This document shows, piece by piece, positions 11,601-20,033 of a stretch of DNA of 64,000 nucleotides. Every line of letters starts with the position of its first letter. Position 1 is the first letter of the stretch. The DNA lies in NCBI GenBank assembly GCA_959347315.1, contig OY365822.1, positions 14,274,519-14,338,518 on the forward strand. Reading direction: 5' to 3'. The translations under genes were made by a program, and so were the position numbers. The DNA is from Bimastos eiseni. Taxonomy: Eukaryota; Annelida; Clitellata; Crassiclitellata; Lumbricidae. The notes under the pieces are model-generated. The model ran no database searches, had not been told where the DNA came from, and saw nothing but the letters and a program-made list of their open reading frames with translations.

Positions 11601-12714
11601 CTTTGACTTCAACTTCAAACTGATTAAATTCAGCCAACTTTGCGATGCGCTTCCACATCCATTGGGACCGAATGGATACTTTGAACTGAGACGGAAGCGA
11701 AGTGAGGATGCAGAGAGTCGGAGTGATGAGAAGTTTGATTGTTTCTTCAACACAGATCATCGTTTACTGACCGATAAAGTTAACTCTATATTCCGGAATC
11801 TTGTGGATGACGTTTTACGTGACCTGGCATTTTGGAAAAAGGAATTTCTGGTCGAATTAGACTTCAGATATGAATATAAATATGATTTGTCAGCTGGTCT
11901 GTGTAAGACTGTGCATCTACGAATGATTCATCCCATGAGGGACGGAGAGGGCAACTTTCTTTTTGGCAACATTTCAATTGACATTGTTGCCTGTGTTCAC
12001 GTGAATTGTGATCCACTAAAAGTTGGAATAAGCCCAAATGTAAAGGCCAATTGTTCCACAATGGTCTTTGATAGTCCACATTATCGTCCATTAGTTCCAG
12101 GTCTTCGCATATTTGTTTCTTCCGAAACATTTGTCAGGATTTCATTTGCACAGCTAGAAAGTAGAAACGTAAAAGAAAGTCTGCCTTTAATAAAGGCAGC
12201 ATACATTGTTTGCAAGCTGATACTTGGTGATAAATCGCGGGCTGTTTATCGATTGAAGACTTGTCTTCTGTTTTGTATGGAGGCTCTTAATACCCGAAAC
12301 ATGAGTGAAGCAAAGAGCGAAGACGAAATTATGTCAAAGGAACTCGCCTTCTGGGTCGAGAGGATTATGTTTTGCTTCATAGAATTTTCTTGACATCACT
12401 ATTTTCCTTGTTACTTTATGCCCTCATTCAAGCAAGGCAGCGATTCATATGGTGTCGAACGTGCTATAGGATTTTGGGAGTATTCAGATAAAAGCGCAAA
12501 GGCGCATTTTTCGTTAAAGGTCCCTCGGATTTATGGAATTTACCTTGACATATGCCCGGATGATACTACAATTGATATACCTCTAATTCCAGACAAGATT
12601 CTAGAAGACGAAAGTCTCAGTGCGAATTATGATCTAAACTGGGAACAATTTGATCGGAAAGAGTTCATTAGAAAACTATCCTCTCGTAATTCCAATTCAT
12701 TGATGCAATTCTAA
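8698..12714 (+). CDS. Ankyrin-repeat / cGAS-like (Mab-21 fold) fusion, copy A, with two in-frame stops
   Basis: A single reading frame runs from ATG 8698 (A at -3, G at +4) to TAA 12712-12714, 1,338 codons, broken only by TAG at codon 174 (9217-9219) and TGA at codon 1232 (12391-12393). The protein begins MGNKNS, a match to the N-myristoylation consensus. Ankyrin units lie near residues 25-130, 206-310, 472-560, 640-690 and 750-840. The C-terminal part carries the cGAS-like nucleotidyltransferase signature: G955-S956, then D968-x-D970 in ADFDF, and a third acidic residue D1095 in SIDIV. The Ser-to-first-Asp spacing of 12 is the one I recall for human cGAS. A Mab-21-type helical lobe follows (RISFAQLE; YRLKTCLLF). 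The expected role is ligand sensing with cyclic-dinucleotide-type synthesis; this is inferred from the family. Copy B has TCG (Ser) at the TAG position and CAG (Gln) at the TGA position, so the stops are derived. It may be a young pseudogene, an allele, an assembly error or a recoded gene. Confidence 0.75.
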
Positions 12715-12798
12715 ATTGCTGAATGAGTGATTGTCCTCTTCCAGCGTTTTTAGATTAATATACAATCATACGACAGAGAATAGATGGCGCTGTACCAC

Positions 12799-12824
12799 AT
12801 CGCGTGAAGTTCTTCACGCGATGT
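12799..12824. repeat. Hairpin in the 3' flank of gene A
   Basis: CATCGCGTGAAG and CTTCACGCGATG form a 12-bp perfect stem with a 2-nt loop. The right arm is then repeated at about 12825-12838. Copy B keeps only one arm. Confidence 0.6.
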
Positions 12825-12847
12825 TCTTCACGCGATGTAGGATCCTC

Positions 12848-12853
12848 AATAAA
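12848..12853 (+). terminator. Polyadenylation signal of gene A
   Basis: AATAAA lies about 135 nt after the TAA. The corresponding position in copy B reads AATCCA. Confidence 0.5.
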
Positions 12854-12876
12854 CATACACTGAGATCAGTGGTGCA

Positions 12877-13389
12877 GCCATTTAATTACCAAGCTCTAAT
12901 CCATCCATCCATCCATTCATTTCATAGTATTGTTCTTCCAATTTCATTTCTATTTCTATTTCGATAAACGTTTGTTGCTGTTATCGATTTTGTCTTAACG
13001 CATAATTTGGCTTTGTAAATTATATGGCAACTTCTTGGAAATTGTTTATCATCAGTCAGTCTTAGTAGAGCCCACACAATTGTGACTTAGTTCAAGTCAG
13101 AAATTTACAGAGCGCCGCAACAAGATAAAGTGAGGAGAGACGCTTACGGAATATTATGCTAGCCTACATGATGTTGTTATCATAATATATTGGAAACGGA
13201 AATCTTAGATATTCAATAGATCCTGAAGCGGTGTCTTTTGTTAAGTAAATTCGATGCACGGATTAACGGATAGAGCAGCGATGTCCATCAGAAGCTTAAC
13301 TTTTGCTGATGTATGGATAAGGGTCAAATATCCCTGCGCTTCCTACGGCGTATCTTTTAGTAAATCTTCTCTTTGTTACGACAATCATT
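12877..13389. other. Spacer between duplication copy 1 and the Polinton-type element
   Basis: A (CCAT)n run lies near 12901-12920. The only other recognisable content is the partial third copy at 13131-13310. No gene is seen. Confidence 0.4.
13131..13310 (+). repeat. Partial third copy of the duplication's 5' region
   Basis: The stretch resembles 3365-3510: a CCTACATGATGTTG-like start, ACGGAAATC, ATTCAATAGATCCTGAAGCG, and ATGTCCATCAGAAGC. It is diverged and short. It lies between the end of duplication copy 1 and the Polinton-type element. Confidence 0.45.
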
Positions 13390-13632
13390 TTATAATTGCA
13401 TCATTATATTTTTATAGTATAACTCATTTATCACATTTTGCCGAAGTAACTCATCACAGATACCGACTATCTCGTTTCTTAATCTAGTATTTCCCGCTCT
13501 GAAGCTAGCCATTCGTAGTGACAACATTTGCACCAGCGCATTAGGGTCTTGTGGGAGAACTACAACCCCCTCACCCGTTGAGGACCTCCCTTGTCGATTT
13601 CGATCGATCAGTGGCCGCCTTCGATCGATCAT
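13390..13632 (-). CDS. Polinton/adintovirus-type capsid-region protein, C-terminal piece
   Basis: An 80-residue frame containing VVVLPQDPNAL, SLRMASFRAGNT and RNEIVGICDELLRQ. I recognise this block as the C-terminal part of a conserved protein of Polinton/adintovirus-type elements; its molecular role is unknown to me. Its ATG overlaps the stop of the next upstream frame by 4 nt (13629-13632). The two frames are therefore either translationally coupled or one gene split by a frameshift. I favour the split because related elements carry the parts as one protein. Confidence 0.55.
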   Translation of the reverse strand: MIDRRRPLIDRNRQGRSSTGEGVVVLPQDPNALVQMLSLRMASFRAGNTRLRNEIVGICDELLRQNVINELYYKNIMMQL

Positions 13633-14318
13633 TGGCTTAATGATTTTTTATATTTTAGGCCTCTAGACGATTTGGGTCTGTTCGGATTATTAGGTTGATA
13701 CAAGGCGTCCGTCGATACAAGAATTTCCTCGTACACGTCCAGATCGGGTTGATTGTATATCGACTCGTTTGGTTCTTTCAACGTCATCAATTCCCATAGC
13801 CCTGGAGTTTCCTTGTAGGTCTTATTACCCACCGTTATATCATCTTCTTCGATCCAGATTTGGCTGTTGCCTATGAAAAACTCCTCCTCATCTTTTTTAT
13901 AGTTTATTCCGAAGGTAGTATCCGTCATCTGATCCTTCGAGGCATAGGGTTTTAGATATTCAGTCGCGAGATCGCCTCGTCCTAATATTCTAATAAAAGA
14001 AACGGGATCGTCCTCAAACGCTTCTATCGATGGATGCTGTGGGTATTGAATCGCTTTCAACGATGTTGATATCGATGCTGACAAAGCCCGAAGGGCTGTA
14101 GAAGTCGCCGTGGTGCTTTCCTTAATCGCACCTAATTCTTTAGATATTCCAGACTGCGAGTCGATTATGGGTTTGTACGCCTTTACCAATTCCCGCTGGA
14201 GAGATATGTCTCCTATTTTCTCAGATAACGAGTCTTGTCTAATATTTTGCTTCATCTTGAGAAAGTTCTCAACGATAAAATCACGTTTGGCTGGGTCTTT
14301 AATATTTAGAAACGACAT
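13629..14318 (-). CDS. Polinton/adintovirus-type conserved protein of unknown function
   Basis: A 229-residue frame beginning MSFLNIKDPAKRDFIVENFL. An N-terminal Lys/Glu-rich helical region is followed by YLKPYASKDQ, TTFGINYK, FIGNSQI, DDITVGNKTY, TPGLWELM and NNPNRPKSSRG. This protein is common in Polinton/adintovirus-type elements of invertebrates, always within the structural gene block; its function is unknown to me. It sits 23 nt from the next gene on the same strand, so the five minus-strand genes look like one late cluster. The C-terminus probably continues in the frame below 13632. Confidence 0.6.
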   Translation of the reverse strand: MSFLNIKDPAKRDFIVENFLKMKQNIRQDSLSEKIGDISLQRELVKAYKPIIDSQSGISKELGAIKESTTATSTALRALSASISTSLKAIQYPQHPSIEAFEDDPVSFIRILGRGDLATEYLKPYASKDQMTDTTFGINYKKDEEEFFIGNSQIWIEEDDITVGNKTYKETPGLWELMTLKEPNESIYNQPDLDVYEEILVSTDALYQPNNPNRPKSSRGLKYKKSLSQ

Positions 14319-14341
14319 TTTTTAATTTAGAAACATAATAT

Positions 14342-14881
14342 TTAAACGTAAAAACGTAAATATTCAATTCGTTTTGCCAAAGTGTTTCTCGCGTCATCTA
14401 TGTTGATAGTGGTTTTACTCCTAACCTCTTCCTTCATCTGATTAAATTTCTCGAACTCACTCAGAATAACAGAATATTCCGAGTCTGAGATATTATTATC
14501 ATCTAGGGCTTTTGAAACAAGGTCACTGATCGAATTGAGTTTCCCTTCGGCTATAGTCCTGATCTTTGCATGTTTTTCTTTCCAGAGCAATAATATTCGG
14601 CGGACTTGGGTAGATATCAGAGATAGTGCTCCAGCTCCAGCAGATAAAGATACCACGATGGTAGCGGCGGGTGCAGCTACGACGGAACTTAGAAAAGTTA
14701 CGCCTAATGCGGCGAGTCCAGAAGATGTGAGGGTTAACAAACCTCCCAACGCTTCGACTACTGTAACACTCTTTTGATATTTTTTACAGATTACGTCTCT
14801 CTTTTCACGTTCTCTTAAGATTTCCTGTTGAATTTCAGATATTTTCTGAAGGCGATAGGTGTCTGCTTTGTTCAATTCCAT
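14342..14881 (-). CDS. Polinton/adintovirus-type membrane-active-like protein
   Basis: A 179-residue frame with an amphipathic charged N-terminus. A long hydrophobic Gly/Ala-rich segment (about residues 45-90, GGLLTLTSS through GALSLIS) could form one or two membrane helices. The C-terminal part is charged and helical (KLNSISDLVSKALDDNNISD). Proteins with this layout occur in the structural gene block of adintovirus-type elements and are thought to be virion minor components that act on membranes; that role is inference. It overlaps the start-distal end of the upstream gene by 10 nt (14872-14881). Confidence 0.55.
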   Translation of the reverse strand: MELNKADTYRLQKISEIQQEILREREKRDVICKKYQKSVTVVEALGGLLTLTSSGLAALGVTFLSSVVAAPAATIVVSLSAGAGALSLISTQVRRILLLWKEKHAKIRTIAEGKLNSISDLVSKALDDNNISDSEYSVILSEFEKFNQMKEEVRSKTTINIDDARNTLAKRIEYLRFYV

Positions 14882-15576
14882 TTTATAATAACGATTATTT
14901 TTAAAATGGAATTCAATTTTGTTTGTAATTCACATAACAGAACGAGTCTCCTTCGTTTATAGATAATGTTATCTGTATTTCCGTTGCTATAGGATGCTCC
15001 GATGATATCGCTCGTTACCCTCAGATTAGTAACACTCACTATGTCTACTATATTCTCTGATTCTTGGTACCCTGCTGAATAACGCCGTCTATCGAAACCG
15101 AGGACGTCTCCGATAGTGTTCAACGCCCAAAAATCATTCATATAATTTTCCGCGATATGCAAAACAGTTTTCAACGTATTGCTATTTGCTTCTATCTTAA
15201 TATTATATTTTCCGTTAGCCTTATCATAATGCCCCCTTTCTTTCATGCTTCTCTGCACGTATTCGTTAATATCCGTAATTTTATAGCAGCCTTCGGGAAT
15301 GGTTATAGTTTCCCACACCCCCACACCACCTTTCGGGATAAGCGAATAAGTAAAGGGGTTATTAGTCGCGTCGATGTTTGGGAATGAATAATATGTTTCT
15401 AGATTAACAAGAGCCATCTCGTACCTTTTATCTTTTTCGAACTGTATCAACGGATTGAACCGCGTCCTTATTCGCGAACTCTTATCACTTAATAATATGT
15501 AAAACGAAGACTTTGGCTCCGTGTAATGAGCGATCCTTTCGGTATTGTCTGCAATCTTTTGTAGATTCGATTCCAT
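14872..15576 (-). CDS. Putative capsid (penton-type) protein of the Polinton/adintovirus-type element, C-terminus altered
   Basis: A 234-residue frame with FYILLSDKSSRIRTRFNP, YEMALVNLETYYSFPNI, EGCYKITDINEYV, GDVLGFD and VTNLRVTSDIIGASYSNG. This beta-rich pattern is widely repeated in Polinton/adintovirus elements, and I take it to be a jelly-roll virion protein. After DNIIY the sequence turns into an unlike basic tail, so a frameshift has probably replaced the normal C-terminus. An alternative is the major capsid protein rather than the penton; I cannot decide without a structure search. Confidence 0.5.
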   Translation of the reverse strand: MESNLQKIADNTERIAHYTEPKSSFYILLSDKSSRIRTRFNPLIQFEKDKRYEMALVNLETYYSFPNIDATNNPFTYSLIPKGGVGVWETITIPEGCYKITDINEYVQRSMKERGHYDKANGKYNIKIEANSNTLKTVLHIAENYMNDFWALNTIGDVLGFDRRRYSAGYQESENIVDIVSVTNLRVTSDIIGASYSNGNTDNIIYKRRRLVLLCELQTKLNSILKIIVIIKWN

Positions 15577-15673
15577 TTTTTAAATGAGCAAAAGATTTAT
15601 TTATAATGGAATGTAGAATTCATCGAAGCCGCATCGGTACTTACTCTATCCTTATTGCTGGTCTGGCCTAGTA

Positions 15674-16417
15674 CTACAAAGCCGTGACGTTGCTTCCAGG
15701 CTCGTTGACATAGTTTCTTAAACTCATCCTAATGTCTGTACTCGCGTGATCGTTGTAAATGTGAGTAATGTTTTTCTGGTCTTGAGGAAACAGGCAGATA
15801 AAGTTTGCATTTTCTCTAATTGTCTGTCTCGGTAGTATGAAATAATTTTGAGCGAGGTAGAAGCAGTCGGCGTTGCTGTGTCTTCCTCGGACGTAATAAG
15901 TCTCACATTTGTTTTGCTTTTCTAACTGTAAGTCATCGAAAATCATCAAGTTTTTCTTGTCACGGTTCAATTTTCCCGGGTCTGGCACGTCTTCTGCTGA
16001 TTCAAAGAACTTGGAAGAAATGTCAGATTTTTTATTCAAGTGTTTAGCCATTTCCTCAATTACAACCTCTGGTGAATAATTTTGCCTCATGATCTCGTCT
16101 TGAATATAAAATAACCCGATGATGGATTCTTTAGGTAGTTTTTCTTCAAATGCTTTTTTCAGAATTTTATACTCTGGTTGAAAGAGAGACCTTCCGAATA
16201 TTTGTAGATTGTTATAATCTAACCATCCGGGTTGAAGAAGTAGGTTCAACAAAAAAGTCGTCTTACCACAACCAGACTTTCCTACGATTAATCCTCTTAT
16301 ACTTCTAGGTAAAAGAGGATTATTGAATCTATTAGATAACGCGCCGTTCCACGATGAATTTTGGCATCCATTTTGAATATATCTAATTGCATTTAAAATG
16401 TATTGCGTAAAGTGCAA
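15674..16417 (-). CDS. Genome-packaging ATPase (FtsK/HerA-type) of the Polinton/adintovirus-type element
   Basis: A 247-residue frame with Walker A VGKSGCGKTTF (about residues 45-55), a Walker B LMIFDDL (157-163) and a downstream RGRHSN...YLAQNYFILPRQTIREN block. These are hallmarks of the packaging ATPases shared by Polintons, adintoviruses and virophages. It would hydrolyse ATP to move DNA into a capsid. The frame opens at a TTG (16415-16417) and has no early ATG, so the natural start is lost or differs. It is divergent to, and overlaps by 20 nt, the PLA2-type gene that starts at 16398. Confidence 0.8.
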   Translation of the reverse strand: MHFTQYILNAIRYIQNGCQNSSWNGALSNRFNNPLLPRSIRGLIVGKSGCGKTTFLLNLLLQPGWLDYNNLQIFGRSLFQPEYKILKKAFEEKLPKESIIGLFYIQDEIMRQNYSPEVVIEEMAKHLNKKSDISSKFFESAEDVPDPGKLNRDKKNLMIFDDLQLEKQNKCETYYVRGRHSNADCFYLAQNYFILPRQTIRENANFICLFPQDQKNITHIYNDHASTDIRMSLRNYVNEPGSNVTAL

Positions 16418-16895
16418 AAATCATACTGAAACTAAAAATGTACAGACTGTTATTACGAAGAATGGAAGGCCGATGCTTAGAGGCACGTGTGATGTTTGTG
16501 GAAAAATAAAGACGCAGTTCGTGAAAGCATCACAAGGCGGCGATCTAGTTGGATCTCTAAATTCGGTTACAAGCGGTATTAAGTTACCATGGGCTAAATT
16601 CCCAAGTAAGATCCATTTACCAGGCCATCAGTTTACTGGTCCTGGTACTAGACTAGATTTGAGATTGAATCCTGATGGTACTGCAAAAGATTGGTCTAGA
16701 CCCGTTAATAGAGTCGATAACGCTGCGTATTATCATGATTTAGCTTACAACCAGCACACTGATACGGCTTCTAGGAATGTCGCTGATAGAGCAATGATTA
16801 ATGATTTGAATAATATTCCTAATCCTAGTGCACGGGAACGTATAGAGAGGGCTATAGTCAAACCTATATTAACTACTAAAGCAAGTCTGGGGTAG
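16398..16895 (+). CDS. Zinc-ribbon plus phospholipase A2-like virion protein of the Polinton/adintovirus-type element
   Basis: An intact 165-residue frame from ATG 16398 to TAG 16893-16895. Residues 2-43 form a zinc ribbon (C3-x2-C6 ... C31-x2-C34) of the DUF5679 type. Residues about 78-120 carry a phospholipase A2-like core: a GPGT calcium loop at 81-84 and the catalytic HDLAY at 113-117. That pattern is also found in parvovirus VP1 unique regions and in other virion proteins that breach endosomal membranes. Both catalytic motifs are complete. The gene is divergent from the ATPase and is followed 100 nt later by the integrase. Confidence 0.75.
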   Translation: MYCVKCKNHTETKNVQTVITKNGRPMLRGTCDVCGKIKTQFVKASQGGDLVGSLNSVTSGIKLPWAKFPSKIHLPGHQFTGPGTRLDLRLNPDGTAKDWSRPVNRVDNAAYYHDLAYNQHTDTASRNVADRAMINDLNNIPNPSARERIERAIVKPILTTKASLG

Positions 16896-16901
16896 GTTTA
16901 A

Positions 16902-17840
16902 AACAGCTCAAAATTACAACCCGATCTTAAATGGACCGACGAGCTCGCGGATGAATTACATAAACCTGTAGTAAGGCATTTTAGAAAACGTAAGGTGTAC
17001 GTTAGTGGGATAGATGAAATTTGGGCCGCCGATCTGGTCGATATGCAGGCTTTCGCTAAAGATAACGATGGTGTGAAATATCTATTAACCGTGATAGATG
17101 TGTTTTCAAAATATGGTTGGATCGTTCCATTGAAAGATAAGAGTGGGAAATCTACAGCTAGTGGCTTCGTGAAGATACTCAAGAGCGGTCGAAAGCCTGT
17201 TAAATTATGGGTTGACAAGAGAAAAGAATTCTATAATAAAGACGTAAAGAATTTGGTTGAGTTATATTCTACTGAAAACGAAGAAAAATCCTGCGTGGTT
17301 GAGAGATGGAACCGAACAATGATGGAGAAAATGCTTAAGTATTTTACAGCTAATTCAACTAGACGATATATTAATGTGTTGGATGAAATGGTTTGTAATT
17401 ATAATGAAACAAGATATTCTTCCATTAAAATGACGCCCGCTAAAGCAAGTATGAAAGTGAACGAGAAGGTTGTTTTTATGCATTTGTACGGCGATGAGAT
17501 TTCCGAACCTATTGTGCCTAGGTTTTCAATCTGTGATAAAGTTAGAATAACTAAGAGAAAGAACATATTTGAAAAGGGGCACACACCTAGATGGACGGAA
17601 GAAGTTTTTACAGTGTCCCAGATTCAATACGCGGATCCCCCAACTTATAAGATTACTGATTATAATGGAGAAGAAATACAGGGCTCATTTTGTGAACAGG
17701 AGCTACAGAAGACAACTCAAGACATTTTTAGAATAGAAAAGATGATCAGGAAACGTGGAAACAAGTCGCTAGTGAAATGGTTGGGTTATCCTGAGTCATT
17801 TAATTCCTGGGTTGATAATGAAGACTTGGTTGGTGTGTGA
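16902..17840 (+). CDS. Retroviral-type integrase with chromodomain (Polinton/adintovirus type), N-terminally truncated
   Basis: The frame is open from 16902 (after TAA 16899-16901) to TGA 17838-17840, but has no ATG in its early part; GTG at 16995 is the first start-like codon. It contains LHKPVVRHFRKRKVYVSGIDE just before the catalytic core. The DDE triad is visible as AADLVDM, WVDKRKEF and VVERWN. A C-terminal chromodomain follows (FRIEKMIRKRG ... VKWLGYPESFNSWV). The enzyme inserts the element into host DNA and the chromodomain may guide it to marked histones. Only 28 residues separate the second Asp from the Glu, instead of the usual 35, so about seven codons seem lost. With the missing N-terminus, this copy is probably inactive. 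Confidence 0.8.
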   Translation, partial: NSSKLQPDLKWTDELADELHKPVVRHFRKRKVYVSGIDEIWAADLVDMQAFAKDNDGVKYLLTVIDVFSKYGWIVPLKDKSGKSTASGFVKILKSGRKPVKLWVDKRKEFYNKDVKNLVELYSTENEEKSCVVERWNRTMMEKMLKYFTANSTRRYINVLDEMVCNYNETRYSSIKMTPAKASMKVNEKVVFMHLYGDEISEPIVPRFSICDKVRITKRKNIFEKGHTPRWTEEVFTVSQIQYADPPTYKITDYNGEEIQGSFCEQELQKTTQDIFRIEKMIRKRGNKSLVKWLGYPESFNSWVDNEDLVGV

Positions 17841-18568
17841 TTAACCAAAGAATCTGGTTTGCACGCGTGTTACGATGGATTTGAGCGCCGCGACTATCTA
17901 TAAATAGGCCGGAAGTTGGTCGGGGCGGAGGCTGTTGGTCTGTGTTGATATTTTTCATCAACTCGAAGGCAAAGTACGAAGCGATTAAGTATGAAGCGAT
18001 AACCAAATTATTGGTTGATGTTGGTTTGTGCGCGAATTATGTCGGATTTGCAATATTGTGCGATATTGTGGTATCCTATAGGTGAAAGATTTAACGTAGA
18101 GTTTAGGTTTGTGCATGAATTGCTGCGGATTTGCAATATTGTAGCGACCTATAGGTTAGTTTTTGACCTAGATTATTGGTTTGTGTATATTTTTAGCCAT
18201 TTTTTTTAACCTAAGGTAGGTTTAAAAAATGAAAAGATAACCTAGGATTAGGTTGATTGCACCAGCTAGCAACATATTACACTACTTATGGTCCACCTAA
18301 TAAGACTTTAATTCTAGTCTGATACTTATATACACATTGTACAGCGTCTTCTGAAGAAACTAATCGTGGGTCTCTTGCTGCATGCACTTTCATAAATGAC
18401 GTTACATTAGCCTATAAAAGGCCAATAGCTCGAAGAAATGTGTGTAATAAGCTTTTTTAACGACGCATCCATGAAAAGGATGATATGCGTTGCTATAAGA
18501 AATCTGGCCTGCACAACAAAGCATATCATATACGTTCAACAAATATGGGCGTGTGAGGTCATTTTCGG

Positions 18569-19760
18569 CAGCGGTTTTCCAACCATCTTTTTTTGTTGCA
18601 CCCCGAAACTTAAAAAATATTTGTGTGCGAACCCCAACAGAAAAAAATCTTTTCAGAAACGTTCTTTGGTCATTTATTTAATTGGAATAGATTGTTAGAA
18701 CAGGAATTTTGGCTATTATATTATTAATGAACTATGCTAAATTTATTATATTACAATTATTATTGTTGTACAATGCACTTTGAACAGTACAGCTGAGTAC
18801 ACAATAAAAGCGATTAATATGCAGGTTATGCCATTAAAAAGTAACCCCCCTCAGAATTGTTGCTAATATTTCGACCAATAGTAGAGATTAGCAAATGAAA
18901 TTTTATAGGCGGAAAGCTTATTCACATTTACATATCAAAGCCAAAATTTATTCAAATGTTTAAAACAGAACAAAAGTTATATCACTTTTACTGTGTCCAA
19001 CCGCTGTTATTTGACGGTCAAAAAATATTCAGCGCCGCAAAAACTGACAATAAGGATTTTACGAAATCACTTCAACTCTCTCATCGCTTTTGGTTTTGGT
19101 AGCAGATTGTGATATTACTCGAGCATAACTCCCCACACGTGGAAATCCATGGGGCTCAGGTCCGGTGAGCTTAGGGAAATCGGTCCTTCTCAATGAAACC
19201 AGCGCAATTGACCTTGAACCAATCTTGGGCCAAGCGAGCAGTAAGCGCTGGTGCCTCGTCTGAATCCAGCTGGCGGCATATGCTTGCAATCGACTATATT
19301 AATTGTGGAAGTAGCTACCAACGTGATATACAGCATCCACTTTGGCTTTCTCATCAACAAAATAAAGGCGACTGTTTCCACCAAAACAAACACTAGCCCA
19401 TACCATAACATGTGGAGCGAACTTCTTGTGTTCTACAATAAGTCGACATCGGATTTCTTGCCGCTGGACCAAAATAGTTTTTGACCATCAAAAAACCGCG
19501 GTTGGACTCATTAAAAGTGACATAACTTTTGTTCTGTTTGACATAATTCATTCAAATTTGGCCATTGCATGCGGGTATGAATTAGATTTGCGTCTGTAAG
19601 CCTTCATTTATTAATCTCGGCTTTTGGCCGAAAATTAGCTGTATGTTTCTGCACAAGGGTTTATTTTAGATTTCAAAATTGTTCTTGCGCCGGCCTTACC
19701 CCTTGGCAATAGCTGGCGTGCCCCTATGGAGGTACGCGTACCACCGGTTGAAAACCGCTG
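18569..19760. mobile_element. hAT-type MITE (copy 2), interrupted by a mariner-like element
   Basis: It has the same ends as the element at 4126. The flanking 8-mers are ATTTTCGG and ATCTACGG. It is about 820 bp longer because of the nested insertion at about 18821-19642. Confidence 0.8.
18821..19642 (-). mobile_element. Decayed Tc1/mariner-like element nested in the hAT-type MITE
   Basis: Long diverged terminal inverted repeats face each other: AACAGAACAAAAGTTAT at about 18965 and its complement at about 19517, with further matching outward for over 100 nt. Minus-strand DNA at about 19100-19460 gives transposase-like pieces in several frames (VMVWASVCFGG; a WFKVNCAGF-like and a GPEPHGFPRV stretch resembling the mariner SPDLNP-D motif). 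Many frameshifts make it inactive. The site is uninterrupted in copy 1. Confidence 0.65.
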
Positions 19761-19879
19761 ATCTACGGTTATCTGGAACACACTAGGTGATTGGTTAGGG
19801 AGAGCTCGAAACGCCTCTGTGTAGGTCCACGCACAATCTATTTATGGACCTTTAGCTTGATTGGATCCGCTCTTTTCTT

Positions 19880-20033
19880 GTTGGCTGCAGGATGAGGGTG
19901 GACATCGGTTCCGGTAGCTCGCTATGGATGCCGGTGTTATTCGGCGTTCCGCAGGGTTCGGTGGTTGGCCCGCTGTTGTATATCCTATATATGGCGGACT
20001 TGACGAAAATCATCTGCTATCGTGAAGCCAGTG
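19880..20033 (+). mobile_element. CR1/L2-type LINE reverse transcriptase fragment
   Basis: The frame reads LFGVPQGSVVGPLLYILY, the conserved RT motif before the YADD box. The YADD box itself is missing because the fragment ends at the junction with duplicated DNA at about 20034. It is absent from duplication copy 1. Confidence 0.75.

Larger units (their letters stand above)
3041..12876 (+). repeat. Tandem segmental duplication, copy 1
   Basis: The start (CTAATATGACTTTAATTC and following), a hAT-type MITE, the block at 6660-7360, the region from about 8080 through gene A and its 3' flank all reappear in the same order and orientation at 18289-27204. Copy 1 has its own insertions: a TIR element at 4714-5220, a minisatellite at 5.35-6.0 kb and a (TATC)n tract at 7.4 kb. 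Confidence 0.8.
13390..18245. mobile_element. Endogenous Polinton/adintovirus-type element, degraded and lacking DNA polymerase
   Basis: Seven contiguous genes fit one element: five minus-strand structural and packaging genes and two plus-strand genes (zinc-ribbon/PLA2 and integrase). The protein-primed DNA polymerase B expected in such elements is absent. The right side (17.84-18.24 kb) holds a TATA-like TATAAATAG at 17899-17907 and repeated TTTGCAATATTG motifs. A hairpin with TTTTTTAACCTA / TAGGTTTAAAAAA arms lies near 18201-18228, and this side may be a terminal region. No matching inverted terminal repeat was found on the left, so that end is probably deleted. Confidence 0.75.

Noticed and set aside
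9217..12393. Alternative genetic code (reassigned TAG and TGA)
   Set aside because: Other genes in the window end normally at TGA or TAG, and copy B has sense codons at these sites.
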